DNA from: an uncultured Chthoniobacterales bacterium
Lineage (GTDB): Bacteria > Verrucomicrobiota > Verrucomicrobiia > Chthoniobacterales > UBA10450
Direction: 5' to 3'
Assembly (NCBI GenBank): GCA_955652255.1
Contig: CATPAW010000049.1
Coordinates: forward strand, 1-11,316
Length of the DNA stretch: 11,316 nt
The stretch's first letter is position 1, and each line of letters opens with the position of its first letter. Under the pieces are notes generated by a model, which was not told the DNA's origin, did no database searches, and saw only the letters and a program-made list of their open reading frames with translations. The position numbers and the translations under genes were made by a program. Of this stretch, positions 5,036 to 11,316 are shown piece by piece.

Positions 5036-7882
5036 AAGCAACATCCGCGCATTCCCAGTTGCACTTACCGGTTGCAATTTAACCGGCAGTTTACTTTTGC
5101 GCAGGCACGCGAACTCGTCCCCTATTTGCACGGGCTTGGCGTGAGCGACGCTTATTCGTCGCCATATTTTCAGGCGCGGGCGGATAGTCTGCACGGCTAC
5201 GAAATTAGCGATCATAATAAACTCAACGCGGCGATCGGTTCGCGTGAGGAGTACGATGCGTGGATTGCCGAGCTGCACGCGCATGGAATGGGACAGCTGG
5301 TCGATTTCGTGCCAAACCACATGGGCATCGCCGAGCCGCTCAATCAATGGTGGATGGATGTGCTCGAAAATGGGCCCAGCTCGATGTACGCGCCGTACTT
5401 CGACATCGAATGGCATCCGCTCAAGTCGGACCTGCGCGGCAAAGTTCTGCTGCCGATTTTGAGTGATCAATACGGACGCGTGCTCGAGCGGGGCGAGCTC
5501 CAAGTCCGCTTCGAAGAGGGCGCTTTTTATCTTTCCTACTACGATCGCAGACTGCCGATCGCGCCCGGCACTTATCGACACATTTTGGAGATCGCGCTGC
5601 AAAATCTGGCGAAACATCAGGACGAAGATTTCTACAATGAATTTCAAAGCATCCTGACCGCGCTCGAATATCTGCCGAAACGCACCGAGACCAATCCGCA
5701 GCGCATCGCGGAGCGCGTTCGCGAGAAGGAAATCGTCAAGCGTCGGCTGGAACGTCGTTGTGAGGAGGCGCCGCAAGTCCAGCAGGCGATCGAAAAAGCG
5801 CTGCGGCAAATCAACGGGAAACCGGGCGACGCGCGCAGCTTCGACGCGCTTGATGAGTTGCTCAACGCGCAATCCTACCGGCTGGCGTTCTGGCGGGTGG
5901 CGGCGGAAGAAATCAATTATCGCCGGTTTTTCGATGTCAACGATCTGGCGGCGATCCGGATGGAGTTGCCGGAGGTCTTTGAAGCGACGCACCAGTTGCT
6001 TGTCGATCTTGTCCGCGCCGGCGCCGTCACCGGATTACGCATCGATCATCCGGACGGTCTTTATTTGCCGCAGGAATATTTCGAAAAGCTGCAGCGGCGT
6101 TGCGCGGAATCCCTTGGGATCGCGGTGCCCCAGGATGGCCGCGCCATCTACATGGTCCTGGAGAAAATTCTTACCGGCAGCGAGACGCTCCCAAAAGATT
6201 GGCCGGTGCACGGCACGACCGGCTACGATTTCGCGAACCAGATGACTCAGTTGCTGGTCGATTCGTCAGCCGAAACTGCGATCACGAAGACATTCCACCG
6301 CTTTGTCGGTCACTCTCTGCATTTCGGCCATCTGGCCTATGCGAAGAAGCTGCTCGTGATGCGATTGGCGCTGGCCAACGATGTCGATGTTCTCGGCAAC
6401 ATGGTCGACCGGCTGTCGGAGCAAAATCGCTGGTATCGCGATTTCACGCTCGAAGCGCTCGCGCGCGCCGTGCGCGAGACGATCGCCTGCTTTCCTGTTT
6501 ATCGAACTTATCTCGCCCCGGGCCGGCCAGTGAGCGATGAGGATCGACAAGTCATCGAGCGGGCAGTCGCCGCCGCCAAGCGCCGCAATCCCGTGATCGA
6601 AGAATCGGTCTTCAATTTTGTGCGCGATATATTGCTCTTCCGTTTTCCTGAAAATCTCGATGAGGACGCGCGCGCCGCGCACACGCATTTCGTCCTCAAG
6701 TTTCAGCAGGCCACGGGGGCGATCATGGCCAAAGGAGTCGAGGACACTGCGTTTTACATTTACAACCGGCTGGCGGCGTTAAACGAAGTCGGCGGTGAAC
6801 CGCAGCAATTTGGGTCAAGCGTAGATGCATTTCACGAATGCAATCTGAATCGGCAGCGCGATTGGCCGGCGACACTGCTGGCGACTTCCACCCATGACAC
6901 CAAGCGCAGCGAAGATGTGCGTGCGAGAATGATCGCCATTTCGGAAATGCCGGAGCTTTGGCGGCGGTCGTTGCCGCGCTGGCGCGTCGCCAACCGCCGT
7001 TGGAAACGCAGCGTCAACGATGTGGAAGCGCCGGACGCGAATGAGGAATATTTGTTGTATCAAACTTTGGTTGGGACCTGGCCAATCCAACCGTCGGGCG
7101 AACCGGAAGAGAACTCGACGCCGGAGTACATCGAGCGCATTCAGACTTACATGGCGAAAGCGCTGAACGAAGCGAAGATCAATACAAGCTGGATTCAGCC
7201 AAATGAAGAATGGCTCGCCGCGATGCGCGATTTTATCGCGAAGATTCTGGAAACGTCGCTCAAGGCTAAATTTCTCCCCAGTCTTCTTCCTGTGGCTAAA
7301 GAGGTTGCGCGACTCGGCGCGATCAACTCGCTCACCCAAACGCTGCTCAAACTGACTTCACCCGGCGTGCCCGACATTTATCAGGGCAATGAAATCTGGG
7401 ATTTTTCTCTGGTCGATCCCGACAATCGGCGTCCCGTCGATTACAAACGTCGCCGCGAAATGCTCGAGGCGCTCACGAAAGCAAATCCGAGAGAGATTTT
7501 AGAAAATTGGCCGGACGGCCGGATCAAGATGTTTTTGACGCAGCGAGCGCTGCAATCTCGCCGCGAGCATGTCGATCTTTTCCGGTGCGGAAGTTATTTG
7601 CCGTTGGGGGCGAGCGGAACGTTTGCCGAGTGCTGCATCAATTTCGCGCGAGAATTAAATGGCCAATGGATCGTCGTGATTGCGCCGCGGCTTTCGTCAC
7701 GGATTGGTTTTCCGCCGGTCGGAGAAAAATGGAAAGATACGCTTGTCGATCTTCCGGAAGCGCTCGTGCTAGATAATGCGCGCGAAATTTTCACAGGCCG
7801 CGAGTTCCATCACGAAGGTCGGCGAATTTCGGCAGCTGACGCGATGTCGATTTTGCCATTCGCGGTGATCGCGAATATTTAA
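5030..7882 (+). CDS. treY: Maltooligosyl trehalose synthase
   Basis: A 950-residue GH13 enzyme that rearranges the reducing end of maltodextrins into a terminal trehalosyl unit; TreZ then releases trehalose. The start PRIPSCTYRLQFNRQFTFAQA is typical of TreY, as is the early loop LVDFVPNHMGI. Catalytic residues fit the family: nucleophile D339 in GLRIDHPDGL, acid/base E378 in YMVLEKILTGSE, and D623 in TSTHDTKRSEDVRAR. TreY-specific stretches KGVEDTAFYIYNRL and SPGVPDIYQGNEIWDFSLVDPDNRRPVD are present. The length is near the upper end for the family. ATG 5030 is chosen over the in-frame TTG at 5021; both lie inside repeat DNA and no Shine-Dalgarno sequence is visible. No treZ, treX or glycogen gene is in the window, so the partners must lie elsewhere. 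Trehalose synthesis would serve osmotic or desiccation tolerance, which is an inference. Confidence 0.95.
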   Translation: MTKQHPRIPSCTYRLQFNRQFTFAQARELVPYLHGLGVSDAYSSPYFQARADSLHGYEISDHNKLNAAIGSREEYDAWIAELHAHGMGQLVDFVPNHMGIAEPLNQWWMDVLENGPSSMYAPYFDIEWHPLKSDLRGKVLLPILSDQYGRVLERGELQVRFEEGAFYLSYYDRRLPIAPGTYRHILEIALQNLAKHQDEDFYNEFQSILTALEYLPKRTETNPQRIAERVREKEIVKRRLERRCEEAPQVQQAIEKALRQINGKPGDARSFDALDELLNAQSYRLAFWRVAAEEINYRRFFDVNDLAAIRMELPEVFEATHQLLVDLVRAGAVTGLRIDHPDGLYLPQEYFEKLQRRCAESLGIAVPQDGRAIYMVLEKILTGSETLPKDWPVHGTTGYDFANQMTQLLVDSSAETAITKTFHRFVGHSLHFGHLAYAKKLLVMRLALANDVDVLGNMVDRLSEQNRWYRDFTLEALARAVRETIACFPVYRTYLAPGRPVSDEDRQVIERAVAAAKRRNPVIEESVFNFVRDILLFRFPENLDEDARAAHTHFVLKFQQATGAIMAKGVEDTAFYIYNRLAALNEVGGEPQQFGSSVDAFHECNLNRQRDWPATLLATSTHDTKRSEDVRARMIAISEMPELWRRSLPRWRVANRRWKRSVNDVEAPDANEEYLLYQTLVGTWPIQPSGEPEENSTPEYIERIQTYMAKALNEAKINTSWIQPNEEWLAAMRDFIAKILETSLKAKFLPSLLPVAKEVARLGAINSLTQTLLKLTSPGVPDIYQGNEIWDFSLVDPDNRRPVDYKRRREMLEALTKANPREILENWPDGRIKMFLTQRALQSRREHVDLFRCGSYLPLGASGTFAECCINFARELNGQWIVVIAPRLSSRIGFPPVGEKWKDTLVDLPEALVLDNAREIFTGREFHHEGRRISAADAMSILPFAVIANI

Positions 7883-7887
7883 TTGGA

Positions 7888-7909
7888 GGGACACGCGCCG
7901 TCGTGTCCC
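7888..7909. terminator. Hairpin between convergent treY and HELTH gene
   Basis: GGGACACG (7888-7895) and CGTGTCCC (7902-7909) form a perfect 8-bp stem with a 6-nt loop, five bases after the treY stop. A 12-bp perfect palindrome CCAAATATTTGG (7908-7919) follows at once. Placed between two convergent genes, the hairpin could terminate both transcripts. There is no long T-run, so it may instead be a small palindromic repeat. Nothing else is visible in the 71-base gap. Confidence 0.45.
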
Positions 7910-7953
7910 AAATATTTGGACGCCGACAGCGCGGAGCCCTTCCATCACCGATG

Positions 7954-8883
7954 TTACACGCCGCGGACAAATTCGTCGACAACATCGACAATCCAATGTG
8001 AGAAGTTGCCGATGTTCGTGGCCAGATCGGCGCCGAAGCTCGCGAACGTGATGTGCGATGAAGCGAGCACGAGCATCGCGCTGAGCAGCATCAGGTTCAT
8101 CAGATAAATCACGACGAGCGAGAAGAAGGTGCCCTGATCGCGCAAATCGGTTTGGCTCTTTGGGACCATCCAGCAGGTGAATGTGAAATGGAACGCCCAG
8201 GTGATGCCGATCACGGCGTAAAGCAATCGGCCGTAGGGCTGCACGTTGAAAAATAAACTGGAAATTCCGTAAGCCGCGATCGCGAGAATGCTGTAGAGCG
8301 GAAAAAAATACGGCGCGAGCGCGATCCAGAAATTCGTGCGGTTGGTCACGATGTGGCCGCCGTCGCGTCCCACGCGAAACCGGCTGACGCGTCCGCCCAT
8401 CAGCCAAACCCACAGCGCATGGGTCAGTTCATGTCCAAAAATGTAAAGAACGATCGGACGCGGCAAACCGAAGAATGCGATCAGCCAAAGCAGCGCGCCG
8501 AGCGAAAAGAACCAGAATTCTTCACCGGCCCAAAGTCGTTGCGCGACGGTCGCGCGCGCGAACGCCGTGAAAAATGTTTGGGTGAAAATCGCACAGAGAG
8601 GCAGAAGAAAAATCGCGACGATAAACTTCAACCATTTTGTCGGCACGGTTAGCGGATTGTAAGCGGGACGCGATCGTGCGCCCGGTACAACGTAAGGCAA
8701 AACTTTGATGCGACGGACCGATTTGCGTCCGCGATGTTTGGTCGATCTTCGATTCGTCGTCGCCAAAATCTTATCCGCAGATTTAGGCAGATTCTTCGCT
8801 GTCATTCCGAGCGAAGTCGAGGAATCTCTTGCTGTTGGATCCGTCGGCTCGACGGAGTGATTCGTTCGCTCCCGCTCGCTCAC
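7954..8883 (-). CDS. Polytopic membrane protein with HELTH zinc-protease-type motif (M50-like)
   Basis: A 309-residue protein with a basic N-terminal region of about 80 residues, then roughly five hydrophobic segments beginning LKFIVAIFLLPLCAIF. The motif FGHELTHALW puts HExxH (H151, E152, H155) at the end of a hydrophobic helix, as in M50 site-2-type metalloproteases. The following FWIALAPYFFPLYSIL is hydrophobic and proline-containing, but I cannot identify the third zinc ligand, so activity is unproven; the substrate is unknown. The start is uncertain. GTG at 8883 has a GGGGAG eight bases upstream. ATG at 8805 would give 283 residues beginning MTAKNLPKSADK and lies inside a repeat that otherwise reads RDSSTSLGMTA. 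I list the longer form because of the ribosome binding site. It lies 58 bases after efp on the same strand and may be co-transcribed with it. Confidence 0.75.
   Translation of the reverse strand: MSERERTNHSVEPTDPTARDSSTSLGMTAKNLPKSADKILATTNRRSTKHRGRKSVRRIKVLPYVVPGARSRPAYNPLTVPTKWLKFIVAIFLLPLCAIFTQTFFTAFARATVAQRLWAGEEFWFFSLGALLWLIAFFGLPRPIVLYIFGHELTHALWVWLMGGRVSRFRVGRDGGHIVTNRTNFWIALAPYFFPLYSILAIAAYGISSLFFNVQPYGRLLYAVIGITWAFHFTFTCWMVPKSQTDLRDQGTFFSLVVIYLMNLMLLSAMLVLASSHITFASFGADLATNIGNFSHWIVDVVDEFVRGV
8801..8827. repeat. CATTCCGAGCG...AGGAATCTC repeat
   Basis: The segment begins GTCATTCCGAGCGAAG and ends AGGAATCTC; ATTCC and GGAAT can pair. It matches the copy at 4914-4938 with compensatory stem changes (ATCCT/AGGAT there). 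On the minus strand it is read as DSSTSLGMT in the N-terminal region of the HELTH protein and supplies an ATG at 8805. Elements of this look are, from memory, widespread intergenic repeats in several phyla. Confidence 0.65.
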
Positions 8884-8941
8884 CTTTCAGGCTCCCCGTC
8901 CATGTCGCGGCCTCACGGCACGCTCCATTCTTGCCTACCGC

Positions 8942-9499
8942 TTAGGCCCGGCCCATGTAGGCGCCGGTGCGGGTGTCGATCTTGATCGTTTCGCCTTCTT
9001 TGATGAAGAGCGGAACGTTGATCGTTTTTCCTGTTTCGAGCACGGCTGGTTTTGTCACGTTGCTCGCGGTATCGCCGCGCACGCCTTCCGCTGACTCGAC
9101 AATTTTAAGATTCACGGACGCAGGCAATTCAACCTGCACGGGCTTGCCTTCAGCCTGGAGAACCTGAACCGAAAGATTTTCGACGAGATAATCTTTGGCA
9201 TCGCCAAGCAGACTTTCCTGCAAAGTGATCGTCTCGTAGGTCTCCGGATCCATGAAATAAAATCCGTTGCGGTCTTTGTAACTGAACTCGAGTTGCTTTC
9301 GGTCGATCTCGACCAATTCCACTTTGTCAGTCGAGCCAAAGCGAACATCGGCGCTCTTGCCGGTGTTGATGTAACGGATGATTGCCTGGACGAAGGCGCG
9401 CAAATTTCCCGGCGTACGGTGATGCACTTCGAGCACGATGGCGGTGTTGCCATTGTACTTAATCGCCATTCCTTTGCGGAGATCGTTGGCTGCGGCCAT
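8942..9499 (-). CDS. efp: Translation elongation factor P
   Basis: A 185-residue protein, normal for EF-P, which binds between the P and E sites of the ribosome and relieves stalling at polyproline. Domain I (KOW-like, about residues 1-65) has NDLRKGMAIKYNGNTAIVLEVHHRTPGNLRAFVQ. Domains II and III follow, ending in the OB-fold signature AEGVRGDTASNVTKPAVLETGKTINVPLFIKEGETIKIDTRTGAYMGR in pieces. The tip loop that carries the functional lysine or arginine in most EF-Ps reads PGNLR here: asparagine N32 stands where E. coli has K34, with R34 two residues on. No EpmA, EarP or YmfI-type modification gene is in the window. The leader before the ATG is pyrimidine-rich on the mRNA and has no Shine-Dalgarno sequence. 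It lies between kdsD and the HELTH gene, all on the same strand. Confidence 0.96.
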   Translation of the reverse strand: MAAANDLRKGMAIKYNGNTAIVLEVHHRTPGNLRAFVQAIIRYINTGKSADVRFGSTDKVELVEIDRKQLEFSYKDRNGFYFMDPETYETITLQESLLGDAKDYLVENLSVQVLQAEGKPVQVELPASVNLKIVESAEGVRGDTASNVTKPAVLETGKTINVPLFIKEGETIKIDTRTGAYMGRA

Positions 9500-9513
9500 G
9501 TGAGAGAAAGGTG

Positions 9514-9536
9514 AAAGTAGAAGTTAGAAAGTAGAA
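9514..9536. repeat. Short direct repeat in the efp leader
   Basis: AAAGTAGAA occurs twice (9514-9522 and 9528-9536), within a purine-rich run on the + strand from about 9503 to 9546. On the efp mRNA this is a long pyrimidine-rich leader just before the start codon. The 74-base kdsD-efp gap holds no other clear signal. Confidence 0.5.
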
Positions 9537-9573
9537 ATAAAAAGTGAGCGGCGACGTTTGCACGCCTCGGTCA

Positions 9574-10545
9574 TCAAAGCAACTTGAGCCGCGTCAGATC
9601 CTGCGAATCGACAATGCCAACAGGCACTTTGTTGTCATCGACCACGACGAGGTCGTCGATCCGATGGCGCTCGAGCAGATTCAGAACTTCGACCGCCAAC
9701 TTGTCTTTGTGCACGGTCACGGGATTGAGCGTCATCAAATCGGCCACGAGGCGTTCGCCGACTTTCGAGTCCGACTGAAAATTTCTCGCGAAATCGCCGT
9801 GCGTAAAAATGCCGAGTAATTGTCGATCTTCGCCTGCCACAACGGCGGCGCCGGCGCGGACGCTGGTCATTGCCTTCAACACTTCGCGAATCGGGGTATC
9901 GGGCGAGACGAGCGCCATCGATTCCCGCGGCCGCATGATTTGATGGACGCGCACGAGAAGGCTGCGCCCGATCATGCCTCCGGGATGAAATTTTGCGAAA
10001 TCCTCCTTATTAAATCCGCGCGCCTCGAGCAGCACCATGGCCAGCGCGTCACCCAGCGCGAGCATGACCGTCGTGCTCGAGGTCGGCGCGAGATTGAGCG
10101 GACACGCTTCCTGTTCGATGTTCACGTCGAGAAAAACATGCGCGTTTTTCGCAAGGGTCGATTTTGGATCGCCGCAAACCGCGATGATTTTTACCTGAAA
10201 ACGCGCGATTGCCGGCAGGATGCGCAAAAGTTCCTCGGTCTCGCCGCTTCCGCTCAAGGCGAGGACGACATCGCCGTCGGCCACCATCCCGAGATCGCCG
10301 TGCAACGCGTTTAACGAATCGAGCACGACAGCGGGTGAGCCGGTGCTGGTAAGCGTGGATGCGATCTTGCTGCCGATGTGTCCCGATTTTCCCACACCGA
10401 CGACCACAACTTTACCTCGCGCATCGACCGCCGCTTTGATTAACTGGACGGCGTGAGAGAAATTTTCACTCAAGCGATTGCGCAGCCGCTGGAGCTCGAA
10501 GATCTCGATTTCCAGGACACGTGCGGCCTTTTCAAGGTAGTCCAT
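9574..10545 (-). CDS. kdsD: Arabinose-5-phosphate isomerase (KpsF/GutQ/KdsD family)
   Basis: A 323-residue cytoplasmic enzyme, near the 328 of E. coli KdsD. It interconverts ribulose-5-phosphate and arabinose-5-phosphate, the first step towards Kdo of lipopolysaccharide. The SIS domain (about residues 30-180) has GVGKSGHIGSKIASTLTSTG, HGDLGM, SGSGETEE and EACPLNLAPTSSTT. K53, H82, E105 and H187 match the residues reported as important in E. coli KdsD (K59, H88, E111, H193), all shifted by six. Two CBS domains follow (about 203-260 and 267-323). The stretch before HGDLG reads VVLDSLNAL instead of the common HPxEA-type sequence. ATG 10545 gives the usual start (MDYLEKAARVLEIE); a TTG at 10584 would add 13 residues in the divergent promoter region. 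The symbol fits the family; a gutQ-like role cannot be excluded. Confidence 0.9.
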   Translation of the reverse strand: MDYLEKAARVLEIEIFELQRLRNRLSENFSHAVQLIKAAVDARGKVVVVGVGKSGHIGSKIASTLTSTGSPAVVLDSLNALHGDLGMVADGDVVLALSGSGETEELLRILPAIARFQVKIIAVCGDPKSTLAKNAHVFLDVNIEQEACPLNLAPTSSTTVMLALGDALAMVLLEARGFNKEDFAKFHPGGMIGRSLLVRVHQIMRPRESMALVSPDTPIREVLKAMTSVRAGAAVVAGEDRQLLGIFTHGDFARNFQSDSKVGERLVADLMTLNPVTVHKDKLAVEVLNLLERHRIDDLVVVDDNKVPVGIVDSQDLTRLKLL

Positions 10546-10619
10546 CGAATCATATATAGTGAGCCGAGGCGTTGTAACCGGCAAGAACTTGCGCGCCCCG
10601 ACAGGAAGGGAAACAGAAT
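10546..10619. promoter_or_regulatory. Divergent intergenic region, kdsD / small secreted protein
   Basis: Only 74 bases separate the two divergent starts, so promoters for both should lie here or reach into the genes. An AT-rich stretch CATATATAG (10551-10559) just before the kdsD ATG could be a -10 element, which would make that transcript nearly leaderless. GCAAG-AA-CTTGC (10581-10592) is a perfect inverted repeat of operator size. No convincing -35/-10 pair can be named for either side. Confidence 0.35.
10603..10609 (+). promoter_or_regulatory. Ribosome binding site of the small secreted protein
   Basis: AGGAAGG lies ten bases before the ATG at 10620. It is the clearest Shine-Dalgarno sequence in the window; most other genes here have none, so it gives good support to this short gene being real. 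Confidence 0.7.
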
Positions 10620-10919
10620 ATGAAAACTTATCTGGCCTTTGGTTTATTAATTATGACGGCGGTCGCTGCCATGGCGGCGCCCCAAACTTTGACCGCGCCG
10701 ATTAGGACTAGGGCGGTAAGGAAACCGGCCCCGCCTCCGCCGATCTACCGGGAAAACGTCCAGGGCGTCGTCCCTCGTGCCGTCCGCGGGGGCAATCCGC
10801 TCCAGATGCTCAACCCGCGAGCGCCCGCCAAATACGGGACCTGGGTCGAGAGCACATCGTTCGACCCGGATATTCCGGGAAAGTGGAAGGGTATTAAGCT
10901 TTTCGAAATCTTTTTCTAA
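10620..10919 (+). CDS. Small secreted proline-rich protein, function unknown
   Basis: I do not recognise this 99-residue protein. Residues 1-20 are a clear Sec signal peptide: MKTY, a hydrophobic core (LAFGLLIMTAVAAM), then AMA before AP, so cleavage is expected after about residue 19. The mature part of about 80 residues is basic and proline-rich (RKPAPPPPIYREN) and contains GNPLQMLNPRAPAKYG and a C-terminal FDPDIPGKWKGIKLFEIFF. It has no cysteine and no lipobox, so a free periplasmic or secreted form is expected. The PPPP run would be a strong EF-P substrate, and efp is nearby, but that link is only suggestive. A good ribosome binding site and the signal peptide support a real gene. It is divergent from kdsD, and its stop lies in an AT-rich hairpin. 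Confidence 0.75.
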   Translation: MKTYLAFGLLIMTAVAAMAAPQTLTAPIRTRAVRKPAPPPPIYRENVQGVVPRAVRGGNPLQMLNPRAPAKYGTWVESTSFDPDIPGKWKGIKLFEIFF

Positions 10920-10927
10920 AAAGATTT
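10906..10927. terminator. AT-rich hairpin across the stop of the small secreted gene
   Basis: AAATCTTTTT (10906-10915) and AAAAAGATTT (10918-10927) pair perfectly around a two-base loop, and TTC/GAA can extend the stem past one bulged G. The stop TAA (10917-10919) lies in it. It resembles a terminator in position but lacks a GC-rich stem, so termination is uncertain. Confidence 0.4.
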
Positions 10928-10930
10928 GAA

Positions 10931-10962
10931 GTTCGACGTTGGGAGTTGAGCGTTCGGCGTTG
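10931..10962. repeat. Degenerate 21-bp direct repeat
   Basis: GTTCGACGTTG (10931-10941) recurs as GTTCGGCGTTG (10952-10962) exactly 21 bases later, 10 of 11 bases equal, with GAGTTGAGC between. The period is a whole number of codons and the segment is open in the frame of the gene that follows. It fills the gap between the two + strand genes. Confidence 0.5.
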
Positions 10963-11316
10963 AATTCTAATGCTGATTCGCGCCCGGTCGTTGCCTGTTA
11001 TTGCGCGACGTTTCTCAAGCCGGAGATGCTGCACATCTACCGGCAAATCACCGCCCTCCAGCTGGTGCGGCCATTCGTCATCACGCAGAAGCGTGAGAAC
11101 GCCGCCCAGTTTCCATTCGATAAGATCGACATCGTTGCGAAAGCGCCGACCCATTTTCTGCGGAGGTTTTGGTTTCGGCAACTGCACGATAAGCCGTGGC
11201 AAATCTCGGCGAGCGAACGGCGCGCGTTGATCGCGACTCTCGAGCGTGCCAACGCACATCTTCTGCACATTTTTTTCGTCCTATTCGGCGCGCTTCTTTT
11301 TCCGCTGATTCGCGCC
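10960..11316 (+). CDS. Glycosyltransferase (GT4-like), N-terminal part
   Basis: A frame open to the window edge encodes about 119 residues: RPVVACYCATFLKPEMLHIYRQITAL, then FVITQKRENAAQFPFDKI, then APTHFLRRFWFRQL and LERANAHLLHIFF...LLFPLIRA. The pattern resembles N-terminal halves of GT4-type (GT-B) glycosyltransferases, in which a Rossmann-like strand is followed later by an (L)LHxxF...LLPLIR segment. This is recognition by eye; the nucleotide-sugar site is outside the window. There is no ATG in frame before the conserved start. The best candidate is TTG 10960, inside the 21-bp repeat; TTG 10939 is another, and the frame is closed by a TGA at 10927. GGGAG at 10941-10945 is rather far from 10960. 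A competing ATG at 10970 opens a different frame with an arginine/serine-rich product that looks spurious. Confidence 0.65.
   Translation, partial: MNSNADSRPVVACYCATFLKPEMLHIYRQITALQLVRPFVITQKRENAAQFPFDKIDIVAKAPTHFLRRFWFRQLHDKPWQISASERRALIATLERANAHLLHIFFVLFGALLFPLIRA

Noticed and set aside
4937..5992. 351-codon open frame on the minus strand
   Set aside because: It lies antisense to well-conserved treY sequence, is arginine-rich and matches no family I know; open antisense frames are common in GC-rich genes.
7769..8413. 214-codon minus-strand frame overlapping the HELTH gene
   Set aside because: The product is arginine/histidine-rich, and the other frame gives a coherent membrane protein with HELTH.
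10970..11230. ATG-started 86-codon + strand frame
   Set aside because: The product is rich in R, S and C without pattern; the frame one base off gives glycosyltransferase-like sequence to the window edge.
10894..11268. Minus-strand 124-codon frame opposite the last gene
   Set aside because: Low-complexity basic product whose end is translated repeat; antisense to better-supported coding sequence.

Overview
The window looks like chromosomal DNA of a Gram-negative soil-type bacterium. A Verrucomicrobiota member (Chthoniobacter/Udaeobacter-like) is my best guess. Supporting signs are a fairly GC-rich sequence, an arabinose-5-phosphate isomerase of the Kdo/LPS pathway, an EF-P with a PGNLR tip loop, weak or absent Shine-Dalgarno sequences at most genes, and many short palindromic repeats between genes. 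The lineage is inferred from style, not proven by a marker gene. I see no tRNA or rRNA gene, CRISPR array, integrase, transposase or phage gene.

Left part, + strand, 1-3016: the tail of a PAP2 lipid phosphatase overlaps (ATGA) a membrane glycosyltransferase of the GT39/ArnT-like class. Five bases later comes a GT2 glycosyltransferase of the dolichyl/undecaprenyl-phosphate sugar synthase type. Together they look like a lipid-carrier sugar-transfer cassette for the envelope. A stand-alone PTS IIA (PtsN-like) protein follows.

Middle, + strand, 3150-7882: arginyl-tRNA synthetase (argS) and maltooligosyl trehalose synthase (treY). They are separated from their neighbours by palindromic repeat DNA.

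Right part: three minus-strand genes run from kdsD (SIS plus two CBS domains) through efp to a membrane protein with a zinc-protease-type HELTH motif. The last one converges on treY across a clean hairpin. Divergent from kdsD, on the + strand, lie a 99-residue secreted proline-rich protein and the 5' part of a glycosyltransferase that runs off the window.

The most notable structure is in the repeats. Five 28-29 bp units share a GTAGYC foot followed by a small hairpin, as REP elements do. Three lie between the PTS IIA gene and argS. Two form an inverted pair inside argS, read in frame as about 18 extra codons. A second repeat type (CATYCYGAGCG...AGGAWTCTC) occurs before treY and in the 5' end of the HELTH gene, and in both places it supplies an ATG. 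A third, degenerate 21-bp repeat holds the only plausible start of the last gene. Several start and stop codons here are therefore made of repeat DNA.
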